Source of the DNA: Vishniacozyma victoriae
Taxonomy: Eukaryota; Basidiomycota; Tremellomycetes; Tremellales; Bulleribasidiaceae
NCBI GenBank assembly: GCA_017654735.1
Contig: JADPYG010000090.1
Location: 186,001 to 250,000, forward strand
Direction of reading: 5' to 3'
DNA: 64,000 nt
How positions within the stretch are numbered: the first letter of the stretch is position 1; every line of letters starts with the position of its first letter. Positions 22,245 to 36,094 of this stretch are shown here, one piece after another. A program made the translations under genes and the position numbers. The notes beneath the pieces were generated by a model. The model searched no databases, had not been told where the DNA came from, and saw only the letters and a program-made list of their open reading frames with translations.

Positions 22245-24754
22245 ATGGCACCTCTACCACCACCTCAAGCACAATTCTCAATCCCAACTCCTCCACCACC
22301 AACAACAACCGCACCATCCCAATCATTCTTGACCAAGACTCAACGATTCATCGAAGAAAACCAACGTCTAATCCTCCTAGGTTGCGCAGTAGCAGCAGCA
22401 GGAGGTGCAGGTTATTACCTCTACAACCGTCCTTCCGATAAGCCATCCGGTAGTTCTGGATCTAGTCCCACATCGAGCTCGAAAAAGAAGAACAAGAAGA
22501 AGAATAAGAAGAATGGATCTGGATTACAAGGGGGTTTCTTGAAAGGAGAGGGAGCTCAGGGGCCATTGTTGGAGGAGATTGAGAAACCTAAACAGGCAGA
22601 GAAGGAGGCTGGCGTAGTGGAGGAAAAGGCTCAGGAGCCAGGGACAAGTCATTTGAATGATGTTCCCGAATCTTCCGATTTGGCAGCTATGCCAGAGTCT
22701 GTGAGCTTTTCGTGTTTTCATTCGCAGGACATCAGCTGAGGGGCAGGAACGTAACACCCTTGGAGCCACTTTAAAAGATCGAGGAAACAAGCTATACTCG
22801 AGAAAAGATTTCCAGAGAGCTGTCGAATGGTTAGTCCGATTCCGTGATTCGAGAACGAAGAACTGATATTAGCTACACAAAAGCAATCGAGGTATCAATA
22901 AGGAAAGACCCAGTCTTCTTCTCTAACCGAGCTGCTTGTAAGCTGCCTCCCCTATACTCTCCTGGTCGAGCTCACAAGCAGGTTACACCAACTTCTCTCC
23001 TCCTCAATACGAGAAGTGCGTTGCCGATTGTGACGAGGCATTGAAACTTGACCGGAATTAGTATGTCCCTCGTCTGACTCGCACGACGATTCCTAACGAT
23101 TAGCGTGAAGGCCCTCAAGAGGCGAGCAACTGCTTTAGAGAACCTCGGTCGAGATGAGGAAGCTGTTCGTGGTATGTCCTCCTTTCAAGTGATGCCCCAG
23201 GCTGATATCAGACTTCACCGCTACGACCATCATTGAGCGATTCACAGATGAAGCTGCCGCTGCATCCGTCGAGCGATGTCTCAAGAAGCTAGCTGCAAAG
23301 AAAGCAAAGGAACAGCTTGAACAGAGGGAACCAAGATTACCTTCTCCTACTTTCATTTCTTCCTACCTCGGTGCTTTCAGGCCTCGTACGTCCCTCTCTA
23401 TATCGCTCAGGCTTGGCTGATGAGCAGACCCCAAGCCTACTTTACCCGCCAACCCAACTCAGGGAGATCAGACTCTACTTCTTGCTTTCGACGCATTGTC
23501 AGCCGCAGACTACAGCCACGCTGTCTCATTCGTCAATGAGTCCATCGACCAGGGAATCAGCTTCAAGGAGGGACAAGCTGAGGCATACAACCTAAGAGCT
23601 ACCTTCAAGTTTGTCACTTCCTGATTCCCCGAGAATTTGTGCTGATGATAGATTCTTGATTGGTGATTCCGAGGGAGCCAAGACTGATTTGGAAAAGAGT
23701 TTGGATATTTTGCCTTCTTTCGTCCAGAGTTGGGTCAAGATCGCCAGTGTACACATGGAGCTTGGTAAGCTACTGGGATCGTGGTGCGGACATAGCTAAC
23801 AAGTAGGCGACCCAGCTAGTGCGTTCGGTGATTTCGAAGCTGCTATCCGACACAACCCAGACGATGCCGATATCTACTACCACCGAGGACAAGGTAAGTC
23901 CCCTCTTGTTCAACGAAGAGGAGAGCTAACATCTAGTCTACTTCATCATGCAAGACTTCGACAAGGCTATTGCGGATTACAACAAATCCACTTCGCTAGA
24001 TGATACCTTCATCTTCACCCATGTTCAGGCTGCTGTTGCCCAGTACAAGCAGGGTAATATCGCTCAGTCCATGGCTGCGTTCAGGAGGATTTTAAAGCAG
24101 TTCCCAGAGAAGGGAGAGCCATCCAACTACTAGTATGTCACTTTCTCGTTCCCTCTGCGATGAAGTCTCTCGTCGAAGAGAAGTAAGAATGAAAGCTGAT
24201 ATGGTAGTGGTGAACTATTGCTCGACCAGCAGAAATACCAAGAGGCCGTCGAGAGGTTCGACAAATCCCTCGAACTTGATAAATCAAGGTAAGCTCCCAC
24301 ATGCATACACGGACTCGACCTAGCTGACATGCAGAAAACCCCGAAACGTCCTCCCACTAGTCAACAAGGCTCTAGCAATCTTCCAATGGAAACAAGATAT
24401 GCCAGCCGCCGAGAAACTATGTAACGACGCTCTAGCAATCGACCCAGATTGTGATGTTGCAGTAGCTACCCTCGCTCAGCTTTGTCTACAACAGGGAAAG
24501 ATTGACGAGGCTATCAAGTGGTTCGAAATGAGTGGGAAATTGGCAAGGACAGAGGGAGAGTTGGCAAATGCCATCACCTGTATGTCTCCTCTACAACAGA
24601 AAAAGAGAAGAGGCTAATGATAGATGAACACGCTTCCAGGGCTCAACAATCTTTCTTGAAGGTACGCCCTTTCTCTTTGTATCGTACAATGGCTGATGAC
24701 TAGAACTATCCCGAATTCGCTGAACGATTGAACCAGATGGCTGCCCAGATGTAG
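22245..24754 (+). CDS. TOM70: TOM70, mitochondrial protein import receptor
   Basis: Receptor on the mitochondrial outer membrane that takes hydrophobic precursors, often from Hsp70/Hsp90, and hands them to the TOM pore. The N-terminus has one membrane segment ([19 protein letters not shown], residues ~45-63) followed by a basic Lys/Asn stretch ([11 protein letters not shown]), the classic signal anchor. TPR repeats follow: [54 protein letters not shown], then a middle block ([20 protein letters not shown]), and C-terminal TPRs such as [40 protein letters not shown] and [20 protein letters not shown]. About ten short introns split the repeats. It ends in LNQMAAQM. Confidence 0.94.
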
Positions 24755-25567
24755 GTGGGTAATGGATAGATGATGATCATACGAATGCAACTAGCCAGCG
24801 TAGGACAGGTAGAGTTATAGTGAGAGAGAGAAAAAGAGGGAGAGGGGATTTAATGATGATGATTGGTAGTGGTAGTCGAAACAACAACTCTTATGCACTT
24901 TTGATTGCACCTCCCGCGTCCACTCTTTTCTCGCGTTCCTTCCGTGACGCATCTAATGTCTTGCCCATGCTTGTAGCCCTGCAGTGCTAGTTCTCCTGTT
25001 GAGCCTACCTGGTGTTGCCGTTTTGGATGGAGAACCCGCTTGCGAATAGATAGACCACCTGTTATATTAAGGGATAGAATATTTTGGCCCAATCCTTCGA
25101 ACCCATCTCGACGGTCCAGCTCATCCCAATCATGTTCAAATCATATCCATATTCATACAATAAACAGTACTAACAAGTAATAATAGATGTATGGACCACC
25201 ATCCCGCTCTTCAAACACTACTCCCTACCAAGGAGCTACCGTGAAGCGATTCGATCGAGCTGGGAATTAAGACGTCCTCTAATAATTATTCTAGACACAG
25301 GTTGACGCTCGACTACTCGTGATTACTCAGAGGAGTGGGAGAAGGAGCAACTTGGGGAAGTTGATACTGTGACTGCCGCACAGCCCGTAGGCGTAAAGAA
25401 GAAAGAGAGGCGGGAGGGTTAGGTTGAGTTTTGTAGGGAGAGTAGCGGGGTTTGAAGGGATTATGGAAGATGTGGCGTTTTATGCTGAATGCATCAAGCA
25501 CTCTCTATTCTACTCTACTCTAACTGTAGTCACCTTACTCGTACTACATTACATGTATGACTCCGTA
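24755..25567. other. Convergent intergenic region
   Basis: About 800 bases between the ends of TOM70 and the coiled-coil gene. No gene is supported. A TCCGTGACG near-copy of the element motif lies at 24941-24949, single and possibly chance. Confidence 0.5.
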
Positions 25568-28122
25568 CTACCCCTCATCATCACTATCATCCAACACCCC
25601 AAAATTACCTTTCAAAAACCCATGCATCTTGACGTTAAGCCCATAAATCCTAGGACCTTGATGCTTTCTATACCCAGGTTCAGCCCTCCTCGGTGGAGGT
25701 GGGGGTAAAGCGAGCGATCGTTCCACGAGCTCAGTCGAAGTTACCTCTTTCTCCTTTTGAGTCGGGGTATCAATCTGAGTTTCAAATTGTGTCGATTCGT
25801 ATCCTGGTAAAGAAGGGACCGAGGGGAGTTGACCGTGTCCGAATTCGAATGTAGAATCGATCTGACTATTATTGAGTTGCGTTTGGGTTTGGACTTGGGA
25901 TTGGGATTGGCCCAGGTCTTGAGTTTCCGGTAAAGGTGGTGTTTCGATCTCAATAGGTTGATCGTGTCCTCCGGATCGAGGTCGAATTTCAGGTTGACGA
26001 CTATCGGGCAAACCGAGGGGCCAGGTCGTATCGCCCGAATTCGAAGTTTCGGGAACAATCGCCCTCTTCTTGCCACTACTTTCCGAACTCTCTAGATTGA
26101 TGACATCAATCCCAATCTCTTTTCCTCGATTAGAACAGGATCGAGTGGTGGGTCTTAATGATAAACTATTCGGTGGGGATTTTCGTTTCATCTTATTGGT
26201 TACGGAACCGGCACTACTATGTCGAGACGACGTGCTTTGCGATCCTTGACTTCCACCTTGGATCGGAGGAATCGGTAATGTGAATTTCAACGTCGAAGGG
26301 GTTTTCGTCTTTCGTTTCTGATTTGCCGTAGTGGAGTTGGAGAGTATGGGTTGGATGGTACCGAAGATATCGGATCCTTCTCCCCCGGGGTCAGATTGAA
26401 CACCTCGATTCCCAACAATCCTCATTGCTGCTGGATCCTGTAGAGCCCAGGGTCTAGGTCTAATCGGTCTATCGAGGACTCGAGGGGGCGATGCGATATC
26501 CTCGGATTCAGGGGGTTGGGGTATGTCGGAAACTGGTCTAGTACCTGTGGTGGGTGTATGGGCTGGTCCGGAAATGGGGCCGGGTGTATCACTGATGGCC
26601 CGCGGAAGTGGTCGATGTTTGAGTTGCTCGAGAATTGCTCGCAGAGTGGTTGTCATCTCACGATCGATTACAGGGGTTGGAACGGGTTGAGTGAGTTTGG
26701 CGAGTGTAACTTTCATACCCGCCAATTCCGCTTTCATCTCCAACACCAGATCCCTCATCTCTTTCATCTCCCCACTGACTTCACCACCGGATCCAGTACT
26801 GACGGAGCTCTTGACCTCCTCTAAAGCCCTCTTCAATCCCGTAATCGCACCAAATACTTTCGCACTATCCAACCCAACACTCGGTTCGGATGGTATATCA
26901 ACCTTTCTCATGATCTCTTCCATCGTTTCTTGTAATTTAGTCACCTGGTCTACGTCGATCGAAGGTAGAGCCTGAGGTTGTGGATCGGGTCGATTAGATA
27001 TCCTGTCCTGCATAGTCTTCATCGTTTCGCGAAATACGGCAACTTGTTCCAATGCCTCTGGTAGACCGGAAAGTGAGGCGAGGGTGGAAGTTATCTCGTC
27101 GAGGGGATTGAGTTTGGTAATAAGGTGATTGAGCAGTGTCATTAATGGCTACTCGTCAGCTTTCCTCGGGAAATTGGAGGACGGAGTAAGCTTACATTCT
27201 CCACGGCCCCTTCTCGGACACCTTCTCTCCTTGCTAAATCCTGCATTTCCAGCATATGGACCTTAACTTTCCCCGCTGCCAAATCCGCCGTAGTCTCCGG
27301 TATCGGCGTCACACTCTTCTTGATAGTCTCAGTGATCGATTCCAAGAATTCATTCAAAGCGGGAGTTACTGCTCATCAGCTAACCAGTCCAGGGGAACTC
27401 TAAGCTGACGTACATTGCGAACTGATTTCATCATTCAATTCCGATTTTGTAGGTAGAACCTTCTGGCCCATGCTCAACTCATGCAGCCTCTCTTTCAAAT
27501 CTTTATTCTCGTCCTCTAACCCTTTTAATCGATCTTCCAAAGCTTCTTGAAATTCAGTATCTTCTTCTTCCTTTTTCGTAAATTTCTCTTCAATCATGGT
27601 ATAGAGGCCTTTCCATCAGCTTATCAAACTGCCGAAGCGGTATAGCTTACCAGCTATCTTTTCCAATATCTCTACCCCCTTTTGAGCTTTGGGCGGTATA
27701 GAAGAAGGTCTATCACCTTGATATACCTGCGCTGCTGTTCTTGGCATCGGTATCGAATCAGGTCGATATTGATCAATAATCCCCATTCCATGTTGGCTCT
27801 GACTACCACCAATCGAAGAAGGAGGTCTAGATACTTGTCGTTGAGTCTGAGTGAAAAGTTGGGTAGGTTTTGAAGAAGGAGGAGAATATCGATTATCAAG
27901 TCGATTCGAGCTCGGTCTCTGTGATGGTGAAGAGGGTTGTGATTCTCGCCATGGTGTCTGTGTTTGCGATTGACGTGCTTGAGTGGAAGAGGTACGGCCG
28001 AATAGAGGAGGTTGACCAGGTCGAGGTCGTTGGAGGGAAGGGAAAGCTGATTTATTCCTGGTAGGTAATACAGGTTGTGAGGAGGGAGGGGCACGTGTAG
28101 TAGGAGGAGGGATCGCAGGCAT
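25568..28122 (-). CDS. Coiled-coil, low-complexity protein of unknown function
   Basis: Four exons starting at the ATG at 28122 (MPAIPPPTTRAPPSSQP). The N-terminal part is Pro/Ser/Gln-rich (repeated SQTQTP and RPSS). The middle is predicted coiled coil: KEEEDTEFQEALEDRLKGLE, then FLESITETIKKSVTPIPETT and EMKEMRDLVLEMKAELAGMK. The last ~300 residues are disordered with basic patches (NKMKRKSPPNS) and Gln-rich runs, ending in NFGVLDDSDDEG. The layout suggests a nuclear scaffold or chromosome-associated protein, but I recognise no family and assign none. Exon joins were read from short introns near 27145-27195, 27365-27410 and 27600-27650. Confidence 0.7.
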
Positions 28123-28314
28123 ATTGCATGCAGGCGATTATGAGCAGAACGTAGAGTAGGAATGAATGAATGAATGAGTGAATGAGAGAAGAGAAGATAT
28201 GAGAAGAAGGAAGAGAAAGTGAAATAGGAATCAGTTGATGTGATTGAAAAGAGGTCCGTGCGTAAGAATGACAATTTACCCTTATTATACATGTACGTTG
28301 GTCATCTTGGTCGT

Positions 28315-31300
28315 CTATGCTCTATGCGTAGGTGCTTGACCGCCTCCAGTTCCCGCAGGCTGAAATACCGGCGCATCACCATTGAATCCTCCTCCTCTCG
28401 CAGGAGGTCCTCCCCGTCCTCTTGCTCCACCCCTTCCTCCTCGTCCACCCCCTCGTCCTCGAGCTGGCGTATTATTATCATGAACCCGACCAGGATTAAC
28501 CGGCTCATCGTCAATTCTTACCGTAGCAGGATCCCTAGCCACACTAACACCTGGCGCGTGGGCAGTCCCGCGATTAGGTACCTTCCTCTGTCCTCGGCCC
28601 CTCGATTTCCCCCTTCCTCGCCCATCTTGCCCACTTCCTCCAGCGGTGGCAGTGGAGGAAGAACCCTCATTCCTCGCAATCTCCTGCTGTAGCCACCGAT
28701 CATATTCCACTTCAGCAGCAGTCCTTTCTTCCTGTTTCCGATCCTTTTCTTCCTGTTCAATGATTTCAGCCAAAGAGCGCATCGTAGGTTTCTTTGCTTT
28801 TTCAAGATATTCTTTCTCCTGTTCTTGGATCTGGAGGAGGGAGAGGGATTGAGCTGCTGTGGTAGGTGATATAGCTAATGGTGCGGGTGGTGCGAAACCC
28901 GCTACTGCCGTCCATGCCGATCCACTACTTGTCAGCCCAAACCCTAGATAATGAAGAGGCTTGCCTTGAGGCTTTACGGGTGATGGTAGCAGAAGGGATT
29001 TTAGTAGGTGTGAAGACCTTTGATCCAGATGGTTGTCGAGACGAGGAAGCTTGAGCGGGGGTGGCAGGACTCCTTCCCAATCCAGGGAAAGAATTGGCCG
29101 CGGGCGGAGGGCTTCCAACTTGCGCAGCTTGGACAGCCGAAAGTGAAGGTCGGACTTGATCAACAGCTCGCCAGGGTGCACCAGACGAAGATGCTTTGGG
29201 AGGAGTGAATGACGCCGCGCTGGGCCGAATTGGCGTTGGAATGGCAGGTCGAGGTTTGGGGGCTGAAGCTTCCGTTTCGGCCATGATACTTCGTAAATCC
29301 ACCCTACTCATCAGTACCACCATTACATGATGACGAATCACTCACCGGCTCGATTCAACAGTCTTGGATTTCCAAGTGAGACCAGCCTTTGGACTCTGTA
29401 AATCAAGAGGCGTCATTGGCCTGGACCCCCTCGATCCCTTGCCCGAAACCATAGGCGAAGCCTCCTCGTCCATTGAAAAGATATCATCCTGAGCAGCCTT
29501 GATTTCAGGACTAGCAACAGGCGACGGACTAGCCTTCCTCCTTGTCTTTGGCTTTGAAGGTTCGATTTTCGGCGACCGCATGACTCTGGGCTTATACGCA
29601 GCCCGGATCCTAGGTTGTGGAATATCCTGTAAAGCCAACCAATCTCCCCATCTCCCAACTGCCTCATCCATAAGCGATCCATCTCGAGAAACACCAAGTC
29701 GTATATCCTGTTTCTTTGCGATGACTGCACACAGTTCTTGGAGGACGTCGTCGTCCATTTCATCGAGTAAGCCCGATTCTAGCATTGTCTCCATTGAGGA
29801 GGTTATGAAATCGAATATCGACAGTTTGAGGGTGTGAGCTTGGTAGAATGCGGCTTCGCATGCGAGGGCAGTTGCGTTGTAGGCATTACAATGGCGGATG
29901 ACGACTCGGGAGCAAATATGGACCAGCCGGTCAATCAACAGCTCGGTCTGGATATCAGCTCGGACCTCCGATCATCAAGGGAACGTACAGCAGCAGCCAA
30001 GACCTCAAATACGAAATCCAAGAACTCGTCCAGAGTCTCTTGATCTAAAATTAGCTCTCTTCCTCCCTACTTTGCGATATAGGAGAAAGGGACTAACGGT
30101 GATAATCAAACAAGTCATCTTCCATCCCACCATGCAGATACTTGAAGACAAGCTTCATAGGCCTCCATTTCAAATGTTCCATCTTGACGACAACCCTTCC
30201 TCCATCTTCTTCCCTATTAGCAGTCCAATCCCGATCTTCAAACATAGCCTCAAAGAATGGACATCGCGATCGTAACAGTACAGAAGAGCAGGAGACTTCC
30301 TTATCGGCTAAGAGCAGGGTGGTGTCGCATGAAACTGGTGGGGGAGTGGCGGCGTATGTCCTGGAAAAGAATGAGAGAAGGTCGGTGGAAAGTGTACGTG
30401 TTGGAATTGGGACTTTTGATGCCGAGTTCAGAATTGTTGAAAGGGGTTGAAGGTCGAGTGTATCGGCAAGTAACTTGAGGTCGGATTTGATGGTTCCGAT
30501 TGGCAGTTTCAAGTCGGGGAACTTGTCAGAGACTGCCCTCGCGACCCGAGCATCCCAGATAGCAGCAACCTCGTCGGTATAGATATACTGCAATAACAAG
30601 AAAATCGTAATCGGTGATCGAGCTTCCAGCGAGATCTTCAGTCCAGGATTTGCTTTCTCCACTTTAAAGCCAGCCACCTTTTCTCCTCGTAACACTCGTT
30701 TAAAAACAGATGATCGCAGAGCCAGCATGATGGAGTGGGCGGGTACTTCAACTCCACCAGCGATCAACCACACATCACTGCCCACTAGTGGTACACTCCA
30801 AGAGAACAACGAATCATTATCATCCCTCCTCCACCGCCCTAGGACGGTACACATCCGAATAGCAACCCTCGTATCATTGACCACCGAGTTCCCACCATCA
30901 TCCTCTTCATCCTCATCAACCTTGACTTTTGTCTCTCGATCGAAATCTTCAGAGGTCATCTGATTGGCAAATCTGCGGAAATGGGGTTGAAGGAGGAACA
31001 AGTCTTCTTCGAGTGTTGGTCCCTTGAGAGGTACGGTGGGTGCACGGGCGTCTGAGCGGATAGCGGCAAATGCGCCTGATTCGTTACATGATACTTTGAT
31101 GATTCGTTGAAGGTAGGGTATACGGCGAAATTTGAGTTGACCAGCACCTGATTTAACTCGTTGGCGAACGTAAACGTGACCGGAGGTGGTACAGACGATA
31201 GCAGTCCCGTCGGATCCTATTGCAATGTCCTGATCATCAGATCATATTACCTTCCCAATACAGAAAACGTACCTGGGCAGCTGTAAACTTCTTCCTCAAA

Positions 31301-33036
31301 CCCCAGATAAGTTGCGGCTTGACATTCACATGCCTTTCCTTAATATCCTTCGATATATCTTCCAGTGGGTTGGGTAGACTGAATGTGAAAACATCACCAA
31401 GCGACGATAAGGCAGCAAAGGTAGCAGCGCTAGATGTGACTTTCTTGATCATAGGCCGACTTGTCAAATGAGGGGGTCGGTATCCAAATCCTCCGCTCCG
31501 AGGGACAGGGAATCTAAGCGTTAGTTTGGCTTCTTCGGAAAATGAAGAAGTAAACTTACACAATCTTGAAATTGACATCATGGTGGAAGCAGATGACCTC
31601 GAATGAATCTACAAGACAGACCATGGCGTAGTCCTATTTATCAGCATGTGCTAAATGTCGAACGGGAATCATGTACCGTAAGAGCAACATCAAGAACAGG
31701 CTGAGAGATAGCAGGTACCTTTCTCGGCAGTATCTGTACAGGATTCGTAGCTTTGTCATATCCTATCCATCAGCCTCTCCATGTTTACCATTCCATGTTG
31801 AAAGAGTAAAGAATGGACGTACCAAGATGCCCAGCATTAGTTCCCCAGGTATAAACCGAATCCTCGGTCCAACAAGCACTAGCCATTCTCCCCGCCGCCA
31901 CACCTTTCACAAACTCTTTCTTCAGCATCCCCACAATCCTTTTTGGCGAAACTTGAATTTCCACCTCCTCCTTGCCCCTTGTGTTTTCAGGTTGTTCGAT
32001 TGGATAACCGAGTTGTGAGAATCGATTATGGCCCCATGAGAGGATGTAACCTCCTGTCGTGAGGGCTAAAGTGTGGTCTTGGCCAAGTGCTACCGATGCT
32101 ATTGAGTGTGGGAAATCGGGCATTGGAGTCAAAGCCAATTGTGAATGGACATTACGACCGAGCCTACTTATCAGCTTATCCTCATTATCCACTTGAATGG
32201 GACTTACCGCCCATTAGATCCAAATCCACATAGACTCAAATTCCCTTTCGCCTCAGTAGTAATGACCCCAGTATGTAATTTCGCCATGACAACATCTTTA
32301 ACCCCAATATGAAAGAACCTCTGCATTGGATCTGGCCTTCCACCCGCTTGATTCTGAGTCAAGAGGTTTACACGATCCGCAAATGCTTTATCGGCTGTAT
32401 CACCTGTTCCAAGGGCGAAATTACGGTTGACTCCCCAGACGTAGAGGTCTGATCCGTCGATATCGTGAGGAGGGTTTGTCTGTTATCAGTGCCGTTCTTG
32501 ACTGAACATGAAGTGAAAGGTTGACTTACTCCCTCGACGGTTCCGTTGTATAAGTCAAAAGCGGTCAACCCCTCTATATCCTTGATCCCTAGATCTATAT
32601 CATGTCGCATAAGGAGATCCCTTGCTGCCTTGATATTTCCCACGTACAACGCCCTGTGGAGGGCTGTATGTCCCGATTCATAATCTTGTAGATTGACCGA
32701 AATGTTCGGGTTCCTCAACAAAGTCGAGAAGAACGAATAGGCGATAGGCGCCATACTTGATGCCGCTAGATGCAAGACACTACCATTAGCCCCCTCTTGC
32801 CCTTCTTACTCCTCGCATAGAATCTGGACTCACGTTCGTCCATACGAATCACGTTCATTCGGATCAGTCTTTCCCCCTCCAACCCCACTCCTCATCTCCA
32901 CTGAAGCTCCCCAACTCCGTCCCGCACTCCCGCTATACGTTTGCGCATGTTTAGAAGAGGATGGAGTGGAAGTATCCAATTCCTGTCGGAATTGCTTGAC
33001 ATTTCCAAGATAATAATGTGCGTGGAGGTTTGGCAT
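28315..33036 (-). CDS. ANK-RCC1-BTB protein, IBTK / S. pombe Btb3 type
   Basis: A large multi-exon gene (about 1,350 residues). Domain order from the start at 33036: N-terminal MPNLHAHYYLGNVKQFRQEL, ankyrin repeats (GHTALHRALYVGNIKAARDL, KDIEGLTAFDLYNG), an RCC1 propeller (VALGQDHTLALTTGGYILSW, WGHNRFSQLGYP, YTWGTNAGHLG, GSDGTAIVCTTSGHVYVR), then a BTB block (DVWLIAGGVEVPAHSIMLAL) and a second BTB (TTLLLADKEVSCSSVLLRSR with CPFFEAMFEDRDW). A linker and a C-terminal disordered tail with an Arg/Gly-rich end (ARGRGGGRGGRGGARGRG) follow. Proteins of this plan are substrate adaptors of Cullin-3 ubiquitin ligases; that role here is by family. The RGG tail suggests RNA binding, which is inference. 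Confidence 0.88.
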
Positions 33037-34105
33037 AACAAGTAGAGAATCGGTTACAGCTCCTTCCCACCTATTGATATAGGTAAAGGGCTGTTAACTG
33101 AACCGGTAGACCGAGGAAGATGGCCTCGGTTTATCGGATTGGTCCTTGTCGTCTTTTGATCGAACAAGTCGGTTGAAACGTAGATCGTTGGACGGATGTT
33201 GGTTGAGATCTGGAATCGGGCCGCCGGCAAGAGCTGGAATCTGAGCTGATGTCTCGGATAGTATGGGCTTATCGAGATTGGCAAAAGTCTCGGATCTAGA
33301 TACCAGATAAGGGTTGGGTTGTCCGAGTATATACAGAAGTAGGATGAACAGAAGTCAGAGTAATCAAGTCAACTCGGAGCCGCCAACATGAGGACCTCCA
33401 CTTCACACAACACACGTTTCCACATGTCAACCACACTACGAAACTGCAAACAATCAAGTGCAACGAAATGAACATAGAAAATAATGCATACATAATGACA
33501 ATGATGTCGTCCGGATGATGGACCTCTCCTGCGCACGTATAAAAGCCCAGTGGGTGAGTATAAGACTATTTTATTCTTGGTGACATGAAAATCGCAAAAC
33601 GACACGGGTACAGTCGTCCGCAGAGTGTTAGACACCTTTGGTTCTTCTCCCCCTCCGACTTCTAGTCTCTTCTTCCTCCTCCTTCCCTTTCTGTTTCCCT
33701 CTGGCTCTGCATCTCGCCAATCATCATTCCCATTTCGTCGCTCGGGGCGGTAAACGATCCATACCTAGTATCGATCTCGGTATGATTCGCATACCGTCCC
33801 AAACATGTGATCGGGGACGTATGTCTATGTTCAGCGCCTGTGAAGTATACGACTGTGATAATCTAGAATCGGATAGCAAAAAACGCCCTGCGGAGACCGT
33901 AAAGTACTCCCACTCGTTCTTCGCTGGTAGACCTCATAAGCATCACCGAGTTGAGGATGAGCCCAGGTGGGTCCAGTAGCGTGGTATGGAAGGTCAGTGG
34001 GTGGTTGAGTAGTTATCTTCATAAAGTTTGATGCATGTACACTGATTATCAGTTCTGCTCATGAGAGAGTTGAGGTAACTTACTGTCTTGTAATACGGAA
34101 CCTGT
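33037..34105. other. Intergenic between IBTK-like start and RPT3 stop
   Basis: About 1.07 kb holding the promoter of the IBTK-like gene and the 3' region of RPT3, both read leftward. The plus-strand frame at 33638-33979 is low-complexity Leu/Ser-rich and unsupported. Confidence 0.45.
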
Positions 34106-35914
34106 CTATCGGTCTGCGATGTCAGCTTCGTCGAGTAAAGCGTCGAGGCTAGCTTACAGAACTCATGAGTATCATCACTCCTCTTGACAACAGACTGTAC
34201 AACATCAGCATTGAATCAAAAGTAATTTGGTTGAATAGTAAGAGCGGGATTGGCGGAAATAATTTGAGAAAACATGGGTGTGGCACTTTTAAGGATTCAA
34301 CTCACCTTCCATGCCTCTTCAAAGTCAACCGGTAGGATGACATAACGGTTCTTCCTGACGGCTACAGATTCAGCTGGGAGGACTCGTATTGCAACAGGTA
34401 GCTTACCCTGCAAACCAGCAGCTTGACAGATGGAAGCGATTTCTGCTGAACTCAATCGATCAGGTCGTGAGATGTCTGTCTCGTCAGCTTGCTGCCTATG
34501 TCTCCAGGCCAGGCCAGCTCACAATCTTCGAGATCAACATCTGGACCCAAGTTCATACGTCCAGTGACAGTCTGGAAGATCAATCGCCTCTCCCTCCTAG
34601 AAGGCATAGGGAATTCAATCTTTCGATCCAATCGTCCAGGTCGAAGTAGTGCAGGATCAAGCGTATCCTGTCGATTGGTAGCCATAATTACCTATTCATC
34701 AGCTTCACCCCTTTTTCTCGAGGGACATAGCTGACCTTGACCGAGGTCTGCTGATCGAAACCGTCCATTTGATTAAGCAGCTCAAGTAAGATACGCTGTA
34801 CTTCTCGATCTGATCCTGTTTGAGCATCGAATCGTTTCGTAGCGATTGCATCGACTTCATCGATGAAGATGATACAAGGCGAGTTTTCACGTGCGAGACG
34901 GAACACATCTCGTACCATTCTTGGTCCCTGCGCGTCAGTTTCCTTCCCAAGGACTGAGTGACTTATGGCTCACCTCTCCGAGATACTTCTGCACAAACTC
35001 GGATCCTACAACTCGAATGAAAGATGCCTTGGTAGCATTTGCGACTGCCTTGACCAACATTGTCTTTCCGGTACCTACGGATCAGCTGGAATTTCCTTGA
35101 TGAGTATGAGCTTACCCGGTGGACCATAAAGCAAAACACCACGAGGGGGATCAATACCAATCTTGGTATAAAGTTCCATCTACCATCAGCTTTCACGCCC
35201 ATCATTCAGTTACCGGAAGCTCACCTGCTCCATAGGAAGCTCGACAGCCTCCCTAATCTCTTGTTTCTGAGAATCCAATCCACCAACATCCGAGTATTTG
35301 ATATCCGGTTTCTCATCAGCTCCAAGCATTGCAATTGACGAATCAGCCTCTGGGGGTAGGATATCGACTAGAGCGTTGGAATGTCGATGCAAAGCGACTG
35401 AAGAGGATGGTTTGAGGAGTTCTCGATCTAGGGTTGATAGAATTCGGACTACATGCGTGGATCCTGATTGTTAGCTTTCCGTCTCCCTTATTCAGATGTA
35501 TTCGAGTGACGCACCGGTGGTAGATCCTACGATACCTCTCTTCTCATCAACGGCCTCGAGGAATTGGCCAATAACGAGAGGAACAGATTGGATCCTCTTG
35601 ACTTCCTCCTGTGCTCTGATCAATTCATGGCGTAGATTGTGGGTTTCGTCTCGGATATATTCCTGCCTGTCAGCTTCTGATCACACCAGAAAGGGAGCGA
35701 GAGCTTACCTCCTGAACATTCAAGAACTCTAGATGAGCCTCTAGCTTCTTCCAATTGGTGTACAATTCCTCGTCTCCTGATGGTAATGATTTAAACAGAG
35801 TCTGTTTCTCATTGATCTGCTGCTCGATCGAGGGGTCCTATTGGTTCAGCTACTGGATTCACACTGTTCCGGGCAGCTTACCTGTAGCTTAAGATCAATA
35901 CCGATCTCCTCCAT
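34106..35914 (-). CDS. RPT3: 26S proteasome ATPase subunit Rpt3 (6B)
   Basis: One of six AAA ATPases in the base of the proteasome cap, which unfolds ubiquitinated proteins. Start at 35914 ([18 protein letters not shown]). It has an N-terminal coiled coil ([20 protein letters not shown]), the OB part ([20 protein letters not shown]), [20 protein letters not shown], Walker A GPPGTGKT, Walker [40 protein letters not shown] with the Arg fingers, and [14 protein letters not shown]. The end is [13 protein letters not shown]: the last exon supplies only the end of Tyr, Arg and TAG at 34106-34108. About a dozen short introns. The C-terminal Phe-Tyr-Arg fits the family's core-particle docking tail. 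Confidence 0.97.
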
Positions 35915-36094
35915 TGTATATAATCTAATAAATGATGTAGAATAATGTAGTATAGGGTTGAGGTTGACCGCGCGTTGTCATCGCTCACTCATTCAACGGA
36001 GATTACTCAATCTCCGCAAGGTCCTGTACTCTTATTTCAAAAGTTATGAATTGCCCATATTTCACTCAATCTAATCCTATAAACGCATCAAAGC
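35915..36094. promoter_or_regulatory. Shared promoter, RPT3 and the next gene
   Basis: 180 bases between divergent start codons. No TATA box or yeast-type proteasome element was recognised. Confidence 0.45.

Noticed and set aside
28138..28190. GAAT/GAGT short tandem repeat upstream of the coiled-coil gene
   Set aside because: A simple promoter microsatellite; ordinary for such intergenic DNA.
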